From NCBI GenBank assembly GCA_012064415.1, contig SSNU01000041.1:70330-134329 (forward strand): 64,000 nt of DNA, given 5' to 3'. The stretch comes from Gyrodactylus bullatarudis. Its lineage: Eukaryota > Platyhelminthes > Monogenea > Gyrodactylidea > Gyrodactylidae. This document shows positions 35,100 to 47,325 of this stretch, in pieces; within the stretch, counting starts at the first letter, position 1, and each line of letters opens with the position of its first letter. Both the position numbers and the translations under genes were made by a program. The notes below the pieces were generated by a model, which made no database searches, was not told the origin of the DNA, and saw only the letters and a program-made list of their open reading frames with translations.

Positions 35100-36455
35100 A
35101 TGATTTCATATGGAGATATATTCATATTTCTTGCTAGTCAACTCTCTTTCTTTGCATTGGGATGGGTTTTCTTCCTAAAACAGCTTTTTCAAAACTATGA
35201 AGTTCAGCACAAGATAATAATTTTTATATTCTCCTCCACATTTTCCCTATCCTGTATCATGTTTGAGTTAGTTATTTTTGAAATCCTTGATATTTGCACT
35301 CTTCAGTCTCGTAGAATTTTCTGGAAAATTGTTTTGGCTGTTGTTGTTGTCGATTTGGTTCTCATTATTCCTTTTTACATAGCCTACTTCACGGTCAAAG
35401 CAATCAAATTTATTCCCAAGAGTGGACATTTTCCCAAGATACTTACTTTCATCATTTGGCTGTTTTACTTTTATATTTTCTGGGAGGTCGGTAATTCATT
35501 CCCAATAATAAATCCAAATACATTTTCCTTCAATATGGAAAATATGATTGCTCGTCTTGGCGTCATTGGAGTGACAATCATGGCCTTGTTGTCAGGATTC
35601 GGTGCCGTGAATTATCCCTACTCTTGTATGACCTATTTCGCTCTTAAAGTCTCGCCAGTAGACATTGAAAAGCTTGAGAAAAAATTGTATCACACCTTTG
35701 ACAGTATTGTCATAAAAAAAAGAAGACTTGCCCAACTCAATCTTGGAAATAACAACGCAAAAACTCTCTCATGGATGCCGTCCATATTTTCTGGGAGTAA
35801 CTCTTTTGATAAATCCTTGGAGAATGAAGTACAAAACTTGCAAGAACTCGGTCGTCATTTGTTCTTGGAATTAAACGAGATGAGATTAGCTGAAGAGCGT
35901 CTGCATTATTCAAACACAGCGAAAGGAAAATACTTTAATATACTTGGGCATTTCTTCTACGTGTACTGTGTATGGAAAATATTCATTTCCACTGTGAATA
36001 TTGTCTTTAATAGAATTGGCAAGCAAGATCCAATTACAAGAAGCATTGATATCGCTGTTGTATACCTTGGCTTTGAGATCAACGTCAAGTTCTGGTCTCA
36101 ACAAATTTCATTTCTCTTAATCGGAATCATTGTCATAACCTCAATACGAGGTCTACTGATTAATTTTACAAAGATCTTTTATGCCTTGGCCAGTTCAAAG
36201 TCGTCCAATATAATCGTCCTATTGATGGCTGAGGTAATGGGCATGTATTTTACCTCCTCAGTTTTGCTTTTACGCATGAATATGCCAGAGGAATATAGAA
36301 ACATGTTGACACAAGCTTTGGGGGATTTACAGTTTGACTTTTATCAACGTTGGTTTGACGTCATCTTCCTTGTGAGCGCCATATGTTCCCTTGGCTTCCT
36401 CTACATGATACATTCCGATTCAAAGTCCAAAGAGGAGGAAGAATTTGACTTTTAA
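35100..36455 (+). CDS. GPR89: Golgi pH regulator (GPR89 family), intronless
   Basis: GPHR/GPR89 is a multi-pass anion channel or regulator that keeps the Golgi acidic; plant homologs are called GTG. The 451-residue protein has the whole family architecture: hydrophobic segments from the start (FIFLASQLSFFALGWVFF), the signature GVIGVTIMALLSGFGAVNYPY, the cytoplasmic coiled loop (LEKKLYHTFDSIVIKKRR), GKYFNILGHFFYVYCVWKIF, SIRGLLINFTKIFYALASS and a C-terminal RWFDVIFLVSAICSLGF. Length and motif order match the animal proteins closely. The ATG at 35100 gives the normal N-terminus. There is no intron, unusual for an animal GPR89 gene, and codon use is normal for this window. Confidence 0.96.
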   Translation: MISYGDIFIFLASQLSFFALGWVFFLKQLFQNYEVQHKIIIFIFSSTFSLSCIMFELVIFEILDICTLQSRRIFWKIVLAVVVVDLVLIIPFYIAYFTVKAIKFIPKSGHFPKILTFIIWLFYFYIFWEVGNSFPIINPNTFSFNMENMIARLGVIGVTIMALLSGFGAVNYPYSCMTYFALKVSPVDIEKLEKKLYHTFDSIVIKKRRLAQLNLGNNNAKTLSWMPSIFSGSNSFDKSLENEVQNLQELGRHLFLELNEMRLAEERLHYSNTAKGKYFNILGHFFYVYCVWKIFISTVNIVFNRIGKQDPITRSIDIAVVYLGFEINVKFWSQQISFLLIGIIVITSIRGLLINFTKIFYALASSKSSNIIVLLMAEVMGMYFTSSVLLLRMNMPEEYRNMLTQALGDLQFDFYQRWFDVIFLVSAICSLGFLYMIHSDSKSKEEEEFDF

Positions 36456-36619
36456 ACTCTTTTAAATGGTGATGGATCCTTTTTGATACAAATACTATTT
36501 TACTACGATTTTGCAAATAAAACTGTACTTAATATATTTCCAATTTTAATCTTGTTATTTTACCAATGTATTTAGAATTTTTATGTTTTCAATGAAAAAT
36601 ATGTATTTAGTAAAAACCT
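36456..36619. other. Short intergenic region between convergent genes
   Basis: Holds the 3' ends of GPR89 and the GINS1 gene. aataaa at about 36516 fits the GPR89 polyadenylation signal. Confidence 0.5.
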
Positions 36620-37222
36620 CTATACGACATGGACAAGATAACCTTGTTTGATAAGATCTTCACAGTCTTCTCTGATCATCAAGTGACTACTTCCTTTCGT
36701 CATATTGACCACAGATCCATCGGCCGTCTCAAATTCTCCGTAGTCTTTAACACACCTGACTTCAATATATAGGGACTTTGGAGGCTGCATAAACTGAGTT
36801 AAATCATAACCACCTGGACCTCCTCCGTCTTTTGCTTCTTTTTGCATATAGTTTGATAAGATTTTGGAATAATTTCTAAAAAATGTTAGCTCCTCATCAG
36901 TCAAAGATTCTCGAATTTCTTTGGGAATGATTGTACCATAAGTCCATCTAAGTTGCATAATTTTTTTTAACCTAGCGTGATGATAAACAATGAGACACCG
37001 TTTTTGATGCTCAATCATTGTATGTCTGACCAATACAGAATGTACATGGGAACCACTTGAAGAGTCCTGACTCTGGGACTGGATGTCAGTTTGGTTATCA
37101 GCAAAGAGCTGGTTAATTGTGTCGAAGCACATTTTGACACGTTCATTATTGTATGGAATGAATGAGGATGTAGCCTTTCTTGTTTCAGCGACAAGTTGTG
37201 CTCCATCTGATAGTGTTGACAT
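36620..37222 (-). CDS. GINS1: GINS complex subunit 1 (PSF1), intronless
   Basis: PSF1 is a subunit of GINS, which joins MCM2-7 and CDC45 to form the replicative helicase. The 200-residue frame has the right length. Diagnostic segments are HARLKKIMQLRWTYGTIIP in the helical A domain and PPKSLYIEVRCVKDYGEFE in the linker before the small B domain, which ends GYLVHVV. The divergent N-terminus (MSTLSDGAQLVAETRK) still fits the first helix. It lies 487 bp from the oppositely transcribed srGAP gene. Confidence 0.93.
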   Translation of the reverse strand: MSTLSDGAQLVAETRKATSSFIPYNNERVKMCFDTINQLFADNQTDIQSQSQDSSSGSHVHSVLVRHTMIEHQKRCLIVYHHARLKKIMQLRWTYGTIIPKEIRESLTDEELTFFRNYSKILSNYMQKEAKDGGGPGGYDLTQFMQPPKSLYIEVRCVKDYGEFETADGSVVNMTKGSSHLMIREDCEDLIKQGYLVHVV

Positions 37223-37709
37223 TTCTACTAGCGATAGAATCTGAGTTTTAAAATCTCAAACTCAGTGGAGATTGAATATAAAAATTTTATAATTTTAATT
37301 TGAAAAATTAAATATTTCAAATTAATTGAAAAAGTCATTGATTAACTGCCATTAGTGATTTGTTTTATCTAATCAATCAGATAAAAGATAAAGCAGCCAG
37401 CAATTATAATTTTTGGGAAAGTGAACCATATGGAGTTTCCTTAAATGAAACCGGAGATATCTATCAAAAGTGAGCTGTTCGTATGTAAAAATATCTGCAT
37501 TTAACACTAATAACACAATAAAATTCAATTTCATTGCACAGTATACAGTGTAGAGCCTAGAGTCTCGTCTTAATTTCAACCAAAATCATATTTATACTCT
37601 GTAATTGCTTTATAACATTATCATATCATTTGTGTAACAATTTCTTTTCCATTCAGCTTCTCTAATCATTCCTAAATACATTTAGAATAGTAGTTTTAAA
37701 GTATACATC
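37223..37709. other. Divergent promoter region GINS1/srGAP
   Basis: About 490 bp between two start codons that face away from each other. AT-rich; no open frame or repeat stands out. It must contain the promoters of both genes. Confidence 0.5.
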
Positions 37710-40700
37710 ATGGATTATTCATGTGGGTTTGTCCCTCAAATCGGAGGTTCCCTTCGCAGGACCACTCAGATTAGACGTTCGGTACACACTAACAAAATAA
37801 TCGGTGGCATCGACTGGCGTAAGTTTTTGAATGACTTTTAAATCAAAAATTTAATTTTATCATTAAAAGCTTCAATACATCCCTATATGTGTTATCATTC
37901 ACGTGACTTTATGCATGTACATTGCACTATCATCTCACTTTACATTACTTTTATATGGGTATAACTTGACTTGATAAATTTATTCTTAAATTTAATTAGA
38001 CCTACGAACCCTCTTCTTGGAGCAGGTCAAATGTTTCGAGAACAAAATGGAATCCGACTGCAATCTGATGGGGGAAATGTTGGAGTTTTACAAGAAACGA
38101 GCTCAAGTTGAACAAGACTACTCCGAGGCCCTGAACAAACTAGCCAATCAGATGAAACAAAAAAATTTTAATGATTCAGCCAAGTGATTCAGCTTATCTG
38201 ACTTAAAAAGCATAGATTATTTATTTTTACCAAAAAATCTTTTAGAAAATCCAACCCAATCAATTATTCCTCAATGAAAATATTGACCAGCGCTATCGAA
38301 GCTACTGCAAAGACAAGCCAAGCTCATAACATTTTTGCGGAAATCCTCTCCAAACAAATGATCCTCAGGTGCCAAGACTACGAAGCTGATATTATTCTTA
38401 AACATAAAAAGGTAAATCATTCCATTGTGTTTTTCTCACTAGGAATAAAGTTTAATTGAGAAATTTTAGAAGATTTTTATGCTTGCAAACTCTGAACTAA
38501 ATTTTCTTCTCATTGATTAGATTCGCGAAATTATTCTCAAGTTCCAGAATCGTGTCCTGGAGACTACTGGGAAGTTGTCAACTGATCAGAAGGAGTTTTT
38601 GCAACGTGAACACGCAACAATTGAAGCAGAAAAGACAAGGCGTCGCTTTGAGGAAAAGATGAATGCTGCCAAGAAGAAGGCCGAAGTGAAGGGAAAGTCT
38701 TGCGATTCCAACTCTAAATTCAAGAGGGCTCTAGCTGAGTTTGAAACAGTAAGTTAACTTGCCCAATATAGATAGACTTTGCAAAGGTAAACATTTATCA
38801 CATTTGATAAAAATTAGAAAGATCAAATTCACCAAAACGAACTTTCCTGTCTGGCCAAGGCAAAGAACTCATACTTTCTTCAGTTAGTAGCGACTAGTAA
38901 TTCGATTTCCAAGTATTTCAATAATGAAGTTAAAGAACTTCTCGAGGTAGGTTCCCAATTGTTGTTAATAATATTTCGAGTTATTCAATGAAATTCTTGA
39001 TTATAAATCTTTTAGTGTGCTGAATTTGGTTTCCACAACAACCTAAGTAGGCTGAGTCTGGCTCAAGGCAATCTGGATGCCAACATGTCGAATGTATACC
39101 ACAACCTTTATGAATTATTTAGTCAAACTGCAAAAGAATTCGACCACTTCCACGATCAGGCTGTCTTCTTCAAAAAGAACGAACACCAATTCACCCAGCC
39201 ATCTCCCTACCTCCTGACCAACATTATGGAAGAGAAAGTAAGTCTATTCACCACCAACATTCCATGTGCACATGATTGTAGTTTTCTCAACACTCAACTA
39301 ATAATACTACTGATCATTTTGATGCAGTATGAGCACACACATGTTGAGCAAAAAAAATAAATAAACTGCTATCGATCAAGCAGAAAATCTGAAAGACAAC
39401 TCTCTCTCTCTCTTATCAAGTTTAAAATTCTATCTAGACAACTAAATGCACATTGTCTCTAGCTAGACAACTTTCTCGATCAACCTTTTCATTTGAGTCT
39501 GTGATAGATTCTCTTTTTTTCATCTGACTGTCTAATCTATAAATATAGCTCAAGTTGAATGGGCTCCATTTGCCATTTCACAATCTCAAAAGGAGAAACA
39601 CTCCCTCTTAACATGAGCATCACATGTTTTGCTTTGTCTTATTTTGAGCAATTCCTCCTCCTCTAGTCTACACAAACCCTCCTCTTATATAATTATATAG
39701 TGGGTTGTTGATCAACTTGAAATATTGAAAATACTCTCCTCATGACACTCGAGTTGCAATTTAGAGGAAAAATCATTAAATTTTCGTCTTGCCTTCTTCC
39801 GTTCAAATGTATCTCTCTTTTCTAGAGAAATCAAATCTGCTGTCTGTAAGATTTAAATAAGTAAGATGGAAATAATTTGAAGAAATACTCGATTTAGTTC
39901 CTCATCTCATTTTTTTATTCTACGATGAATAATCTGATTTTTGAATTTCCCAACAGGAATCTATTGAATCGACAGATCCGACAGTCTGGAGTTCCCTGGA
40001 GGCCACTGCCAACAATATCCAGAAGAATATTGAGAACCAAATGATTGTCATTGATGAGCTGGCACCCAAGTTGGAATCTATCGAGAGTCAAATACTCGCC
40101 TACTACAATGAAATTGATTATGTTCTCGATGAAAGATTCAAGGAAATTTGTCCACCCAGGAATACCAGTGTCAGTCCAGCACTTTCCTCGGTCAGCATAC
40201 TCAACGAATCGACCCCTCTCAAGTCAACAAACAAATCCCTAGGAAGTATTGGTAATCTATCAATGATTAGCAACAACTCTCCCTGTTCAAATGCCTCAAC
40301 ACCGTTCCAGAGGAACCAAAAGAACTCATCAACAGATGCTCTCAACAACACCAGTTCTGCCACAACCCCAGACCTCAACAGAGTCTTCTCTATCAAAGGA
40401 TCTAGAGCCAATCAGGCACAAAAATATGCACCCACTATCGACTACACATCGAAAAACAATCAAATTCGCTCTGAGAAAGAAATGTCCTATTTTGAAGAGT
40501 TTGCCAAATACAAATCAGAAAGACATCGCCTCGACGTTATGAATGCAAAGCTGGCGTTTATCAAAGAGTGCTTGCAAAAGCAACCAGCCACCAGACCTAG
40601 TGGAATTCCTCTGGGTAAAATACGTGGAGCAATTTCCGTATTCCCTGATAGCCAAATGATAACTCCACAAATGTTGGCTGCTAAAATGCCAAAGGGTCAC

Positions 40701-43700
40701 TCTGAGGTTATCGTTAGTAATCGTACTGCTTCCCAAGACTCTTCTTCCTCCTCTGATAAGAAGCAAATCAAGACTGAAAGAAAAGTTCTCCGTGTTCCCA
40801 ACATGGGCAAGCCAAAATTGTTTGGGGGATCAATTGAAGAATACTTTAAGGCCACTGGAGAGTACATTCCTCCGGCTATTTACGTCTGCATTAATACAAT
40901 CAACAACTTTGGAATGCATCACCAGGGCGTGTTTCGGGTACCTGGCTCTCAGTCTGAAATAAATGAAATGCGGACTGCTCTCGAAAAGGGCGAAAGCATT
41001 CTAATGAATGGTACCGCTGAAGCTAGAGACATAAACTCAACAGCAGGCCTCTTGAAGATGTACTTTAGGGAGTTGGGAGAGAAGCCGTTTAGTCCGGCTG
41101 CTGTTAGGGAATTGGTGACGAATCAGAAAATCAGTTAGTTTAATCACCATGATTCTCTGTCTCTCATTTCACTTTCAACTCTCTACCTCCTGGGCTTTCT
41201 AGTCGAATTTTCTAAATCATAAGATAAAATCCCTTTAACTGTTTCTTTCTTTTTGTTGAAATTGACACTGTATTATCGAATTCTAAGGACTAGTGTGACA
41301 ACAATTCTACACAAGCTAATACCAAGAGTGTCCACTACACATGAATATATTAACAACATGTGTACACACACTCTTTCTCTCTCTCTCTCTCTTTCAACTT
41401 GTGGATTTGTTTTTTTTATAAAAATAGTCTTGCAGGGCTAACTAAATATATTTCCACCCTGTAAAACTACTATCTTGGACAGCCCATACTCTTTCCACAC
41501 GATTTGAAATAATCCTATTAACTAATGCGTTATCATTTCTTCTAGAATTTCGTCCAAATTCTCTTGAGAACTTGGATAGTTTTATAATCATCTCTGGCAT
41601 CCTCAAAAGACAGCTTTCCACGCCAGTACACATTGTTATGCGTTATCTGTTTGGTTTTTTGAATCAGTAAGTCTTGTATTATTCATATATTATATATTAG
41701 AGAATATAAAACTTGATATCTAAATTTGAGGATTAACCTCTTCCTTCCACAGAAGGACACTTGAATAAATCCTCTCATTCTGGACAGGCATGTCTCTCTT
41801 ATCTATTTTTGGGTTTTCTCTAAATGAATTGTGTAGCCTATAACTTTTAAGACTTTATTTATTACCTTCTTATCATAAAGTCCATTGTCCCTCATTGAGG
41901 TAATTACGATAATGAGAGAGATAACGATACATCTGAATTTACTATTAGAATCACTAGAATCTTGTTTACACACTTTCACAGTCTCACAGAGTATGCGGAT
42001 GACAACATGATGGATCCGTACAATTTGGCCATTTGCTTCGGTCCCACTTTGATGCCTATTCCATCTGACCTCGATCCAGTTCAATATCAGACCTCAGTTA
42101 ATGACATTGTCAAGAACATGATCATTTACCATGAGGATATTTTCGATCAGAAGCTCCCCGGGCCAAAGTATGAAAAGTTTTTGTCGACAACTTCTGCGTC
42201 ACAGAACGCCCATCATATATACCAACAGACGATGCGCTCAAACTCTAATGAGTGAGTATTCAATAGAAAGAAAGTGTTCTTCTCAACGTGTGATTTCTCA
42301 TCCACAGGTCTAATGATTCTAATGACAAAGTGGCCGGAATCATGCTGCAGAGTGGGGTGGTCGGTGACTCTTACTCAACTCCTATTCGTCAATTTGAGAC
42401 GACTACCAATAACAATGGGAACCTTTCCCATGTCACAACCAATGGTTCATACTCCAAGAAGACTCCCATCGATGAGACAACTGACGACGACGATGAAGAC
42501 GATGAGGATGATGACCAGTTTTCAGAGAATAACTCTCAAGAAAAATTGGATCTAGACTATGTTGTGGACCTATTCGTCGCCATAGCCGATTATGATGTTG
42601 GTCTATTGTTCATAATTCTGAACCAAGTAGTTCTTCAGGGGAGCTCTTTGGCATAGATTGACTATAACGTTGTTTTCTGGCCTATCTCATTATCCTGATT
42701 ATATTAGATTAGACTTTCATAATGTAACAAGTCCAGGAAACAAGAGGAATAAATATAAAAATATGATTGTGGAGTCTATAGAAATTCAACTAAACGAAGA
42801 TGTTAATGGTAATAAGATGGATATAAATTGTATTGGAAATCGTTGGTTAGAATTGATTGATTAAAGTTGAGAAGAAATCTGATTGGGTTAATGTTTTCAT
42901 TGGACACAAAGTATCTTGAGTCTTTTGAAAAATCTCCTTATTTATCTAATCCATCATTAATTCGTTCAGTCCTCAGTTCACATGATTTATATGATTCATA
43001 CTTTTAGGGTTCCTCGGAGCTGGCGATTCCTTTCAAGGCTGGCGATCAAATCTACATTTATCGACCAATGAACAATGATTGGTACGAGGGTAGTCTAGTC
43101 TCTCAAGGTCCAAACGGGCGCAAAGGTCTCATACCTAGACTATATGTTGCCCCAAAAGAAATTGTCGTCAATGGAGAATTGAGAAGTTTTCCCAACTCTC
43201 AGATCTTGCGCGAGGATCCTGTCAAATTACCCACGTCACAATTAGCTGAAAATAAGCATTTGAACTCTATAAAGGAAAACGATGTCCCATTATTGTCAAA
43301 TTTACGAAATGTACGACCCAGAAAACCACAAGCTCCACAGCCAAGAGGTCTCTTGAATACCTCAGAAAGTGAATTGGACATATCAAAACAACAACCAGGA
43401 GTATCCTCTTCAATCATTCAAGGTACCCCAGAGATTTCTGTTCGCAATACCCGGTCAATGATTTGTTCAGATTTCACTTCTCCTGAGATCTTGTTTAGTC
43501 AGCAGACAACTCTTCAACAGTCCCCAGCAACTGAGACAGACTGTGACAGGTTAGTTTAATTTCCCCATCTTATCAAATTAACCTACATTTCAATTATGCA
43601 AGTGAAAAATAAACATTTTCTCTCTCTTTCCAGTGAAAAGACATCGACGCTAGGTGATAAAAAATCCAGTCTTCGAATGGATCTAGAAACCTTTATGGTC

Positions 43701-44117
43701 TCTGCAAGCAACAACAACAACAACAACAATAGCTCAAGCCAAGCCCACAACTTGCCTCAACATCATTTCAGTCATCATCCAAGTTCATTCAGCTATAACG
43801 ATAAGAAGAATAATTCGCCCCTCTCCTCAGTTGACCACGGAAATGATTCCCCATTTAAAAGTTTTAAAAAGGAACCAGCTCAACCTTCCCCGACAATAAT
43901 AACCCTTCACCAGTCTAGTACAAGGGATGAAGATGTTTCCACCTCCCTGAATAACAACAACAACAATAGTAATTCTCATGATAATTTCGATGAGGAAAAG
44001 GACTCAGAAAGTCGCAATAAACTGTCCTTTGCTGATCGGCTCAAGACTTTTGAGAAATTCCAACCACCCCAACCCTCGTTAATGGCTCCTAAGCCAAGGA
44101 ATGGTAAGCTATCTTGA
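37710..44117 (+). CDS. SLIT-ROBO Rho GTPase-activating protein (srGAP)
   Basis: Adaptor that bends membranes and inactivates Rho-family GTPases downstream of Robo. Twelve exons: 37710-37818, 38000-38183, 38246-38411, 38521-38748, 38818-38946, 39016-39237, 39957-41133, 41546-41666, 41982-42251, 42308-42596, 43008-43549, 43634-44117; 1306 residues. Domain order is standard: F-BAR (LRTLFLEQVKCFENKMES, YEADIILKHKKIREII), RhoGAP (GGSIEEYFKATGEYIPP, HHQGVFRVPGS with the arginine finger, MRYLFGFLNQHLTEYADDN, NLAICFGPTLM) and SH3 (VAIADYDGSSELAIPFKAGD, DWYEGSLV). The tail is Ser/Asn-rich with polyasparagine runs. The donor after exon 10 (gttggt) is non-standard but gives a correct SH3. The last exon may instead splice at 44104 to a small exon near 44398. 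Confidence 0.92.
41371..41393. repeat. CT microsatellite in an srGAP intron
   Basis: A run of ct units in the intron between the two parts of the RhoGAP domain. Confidence 0.8.
43708..43728 (+). repeat. AAC trinucleotide repeat coding polyasparagine
   Basis: A run of aac/aat codons in the last srGAP exon makes a stretch of about eight Asn. A second run lies near 43952-43971. Both are in the disordered tail. Confidence 0.8.
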
Positions 44118-44712
44118 GTACATCTCGTACACATTGCCCTTCCTCTCTCCCACACATCCAACCAACAAACAAACTATACAAAACCAAACAGTATTTTTTA
44201 ATCAGGATAACATGTATTTATTTATTTGTGAACCCCTTTCATTATCATCCCAAACAACAATTTCCATTTTATTGCTATACAATTTTTTTTCTATTTTGAC
44301 TGTATTTTAATGATCCTTGTTGTTATTTACTGATTTATTTATTATCTGACAAACTTTTTTTACTAATAAACACGAAAAAATGTACTTACTTGACAGAGGT
44401 GACTGGACTGAGTTGGGGATTTTCCCATCAAATTTTTCCTGATTTTAACGTATCAATTTTTTATTGTGAAAAAAACAAGTTTCTTTGATAATAAAATTAA
44501 TATTATATTGCGTACACGCGAATAATTTATGCAAGGATAACTTATTCTTTAAAACAGGTTTGCAGGTTGCCCACTTCATTCACTGTACGCATTTGTGTTT
44601 AATTATTTGTAAGTTAGTATTTGTACTTTGTATACTTTACATTCATCATCCCTTGTGGAAAGGGGCACATTGAACAATTAGGTAAAAATAAAATCGATAA
44701 GTATAAATACAA
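44118..44712. other. 3' flank of srGAP and of the tetraspanin gene
   Basis: AT-rich spacer between convergent genes. An alternative terminal srGAP exon could start after ttgacag at about 44397 and read EVTGLSWGFSHQIFPDF to a stop near 44487; this is possible but not supported by a family match. Confidence 0.4.
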
Positions 44713-45471
44713 TTAGTATATCACTGTGTTTAATATTATCGCTGTGATTGAGAATATTATGAGAATTGAGAATGAATAGAGTATTATGTAGGAAATTTTC
44801 AAGGTCAAACAATAGTTTTCCACCATGGTCTTTTCACATCCCAACACGTTAGTGGATAAAGTTGAATAGTTTGCATCCTTCTGACAGCTTGCAAGGTCAA
44901 TGTAGCCGCCTTTTCTCAGACGACAACACGAATCAGGAACAACGCCGATTTTCTTTTTGGAAAACCTTGAGCCTTCATAATCCTTTGGCCCGTAAACACC
45001 ACAACATTTCTCTCGAGTTTGATACTTGTTCCATAACTTGGTGAAAATTTCATCTTCTGAAAACTTAACGTAGAGATCATTGTAGAGATCTGAGGCAAAC
45101 GTTCCATTATGGGTAGACTCCATATGATGGGCCATACATCCACATGTAAACGTTATGCCAAAAGCCAAAAATAACACAATGCATGTTAGGGCAAGACTCA
45201 GCTTGTTTAAATTTGTTAAGGAACATATTGACAAGATAAGAGAGAGTATCAGTAAACATCCAGCGAGAATCAGACATATGGCGAAAAATCGGTTCGTCCC
45301 TTTTCTAATCAAATTCATTTCTACAGTGCCGTATTCCATTGAAAAATATCCCAAAATGACAAATGAAATTGCTAAAAATAAGGTGTATAAAAAGAAAAAT
45401 ATTGAGCAGCATCTAAAAAACATGCTTTCTTCGCTCAAATTAGTAAGCGATCGATAAGTTGCCGACTTCAT
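44713..45471 (-). CDS. Tetraspanin, intronless
   Basis: A 252-residue four-pass membrane protein. Segments: TM1 (CCSIFFFLYTLFLAISFVIL), TM2 (FFAICLILAGCLLILSLIL), TM3 (LALTCIVLFLAFGITFTC) and TM4 (ISYIILYSFSILIIFSI). The large extracellular loop has the tetraspanin signature CCG (EKCCGVYG), a PDSCC motif and two further cysteines (VLGC, ENYC), enough for three disulfides. Membrane-proximal cysteines (FFRCCS) suit palmitoylation. Tetraspanins organise membrane microdomains with integrins and signalling partners. Its start is 134 bp from the divergent DMAP1 gene. Confidence 0.92.
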   Translation of the reverse strand: MKSATYRSLTNLSEESMFFRCCSIFFFLYTLFLAISFVILGYFSMEYGTVEMNLIRKGTNRFFAICLILAGCLLILSLILSICSLTNLNKLSLALTCIVLFLAFGITFTCGCMAHHMESTHNGTFASDLYNDLYVKFSEDEIFTKLWNKYQTREKCCGVYGPKDYEGSRFSKKKIGVVPDSCCRLRKGGYIDLASCQKDANYSTLSTNVLGCEKTMVENYCLTLKISYIILYSFSILIIFSITAIILNTVIY

Positions 45472-45605
45472 TTAACTGTTAAATTTTAACACAAATTATT
45501 ATTAAAATTAAAAATCCACCAAAATATGTTTTAGAAACAATAGCTGGCTAGAAAGGGAAAAAGAAATTTGTTGTAAATAGATCATAGTTTAAAAATTTCC
45601 TAATA

Positions 45606-47325
45606 ATGATGTCGAATGATGTTCTTGATATTCTCGACATGGGTGCTGGTCCTAATAAAAAAGGTTTTCTCAACAAAGATGCCTTATTAGCCAAAGCAGA
45701 AAAAAAGATTACACAAAAAACGCGTAAGCGTCCACAAAACATTCCGAGAGAATTATGGGGTCTTCAGAATACGTTTAAAAAGTATAACAATCGATAATAC
45801 TTGTTCTCTCTCGGTAATAATAAAATTTCTATTTCAGTGAGCTCCCTCCTTTGATTCCCACTGATGATGATTTAATATTCAAAAAGCCCAAGGTCAATCT
45901 TGCCTCTTCCAAGTGGGTCTGGACTCCATTTACAAATTCTGCCAGAAAAGACGGTCTCATTCTCTACCACTGGAAGCAAAAGTCCGAAATGGGTATTGAC
46001 GCTGAATATCAGTTTGCCAAGTATGACAAGCATGTCGAGGTTCCTTCGTTCACAGAAGATGAGTTTAATAAACTCTTGGTCGCTCCGAACTGGTCATTGG
46101 ACAAGACTAGACATTTGTTTGAGTTGGCTCAAAGATTTGAGTTGAATTTTATCCATATCCAAGATCGTTGGAATACTGAGAAGTTTGCTCTTAGACCTTC
46201 TATAGAAGACTTGAAAGAGCGTTATTACAACATTTTAGCAATTCTAGACAATGCTCGTGGAACTAATTTATCCCAGGGTCTTAAGTATGATGCTAATCAT
46301 GAAAGAAAGCGTAAAAGACAACTTAATTTGCTATACGGGAGGACTCGTGAAGAATTAGACGAAGAAGAACTTTTGTCAAATCAACTCAAAATCATTGAGG
46401 CCAGACGAAAAGAGCGCGAAAAAAAGAAACAAGACCTTGAGAAGCTTATCCATCAAGCTAGTCTGGTTACGGAGGGCGGCGATGGCTCTAGTACCCCATA
46501 CTGTTCTGATCATCCTGTGAATTCTAGCAATTCAAATTTATCCTCCAGCACCAAGTCCAAGGTCTCATCCAAAGTTCATAAGAAGAGGGGCAACTCAATC
46601 GCTACTATGGATGGTAGTGGCATCAATCAGGGCTCTGTTAACATCATTGGAGGGTTGTCTGCCAGTCAAAATGAAATATCGAGTGTTCTTCGCAAGGACA
46701 TGACTGAAGAATGTTTAGTAAGTTTTTATGTCCATTCATGATTTCTATTCTAGAGTAGATATTTGAAGCCTAACAGTTTGATTGTAAAAATTTTTAAATT
46801 TACTTTTCACAGACTGGATCCTTTAGTTTATGTCTTCCAGATCTGCTGAAAGTTCAAGGTTGCCATCTACGCAGTCAGTATCTTAAAACACCTCAGAACA
46901 TTGGTCAAAAGAAGATTCGTTTGATGGACAATTTTATGTCGTATCATTCCCTGGATCAACATCCGCCAGCATCTGCCGACATTATAAAGTCGTACAATTC
47001 CCTGAGATCAAATATAATTTTATTATTCTCTATGCGTAATGCTCTGATCACATGCGATTATGAGCTAGCCACCTTCCGACTTAAAATCAACAATCAGGAA
47101 GATAACCTTCTCCTCAGGAGTATTCCTCAAGAAGTTCTTGATGACCTGGGCAAAATTGATGGGAACGAGGAGTCACTTAGCCTTGACTCGGAAATTTTGG
47201 CTGGTCTAAAGCTGGCCAACTCTAAGAAATTGGTCATTCCTAGACCTGTCTTGGGATTTCCGGGTCTACTCTCTGCTGTGACAGGTAACCCTGAAGATGA
47301 TCAAGTTCACACTTTACTCAACTAA
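45606..47325 (+). CDS. DMAP1: DNA methyltransferase 1-associated protein 1 (DMAP1)
   Basis: SANT-domain subunit of the NuA4/TIP60 acetyltransferase and SRCAP complexes. Exons 45606-45781, 45838-46717 and 46813-47325 (introns 56 and 95 nt) encode 522 residues. The start VLDILDMG matches the family N-terminus. The conserved core is WVWTPFTNSARKDGLILYHWK, followed by the SANT region (APNWSLDKTRHLFELAQRFELNFIHIQDRW and LKERYYNILAIL) and a basic helix (KIIEARRKEREKKKQDLEKL). The C-terminal part (NSLRSNIILLFSMRNALITCDYEL) matches the DMAP1-specific domain. The first donor (gtataa) is weak but is the only one that skips an in-frame stop and restores NELPPLIP. The tail after the SANT domain is longer than in human. 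Confidence 0.94.
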
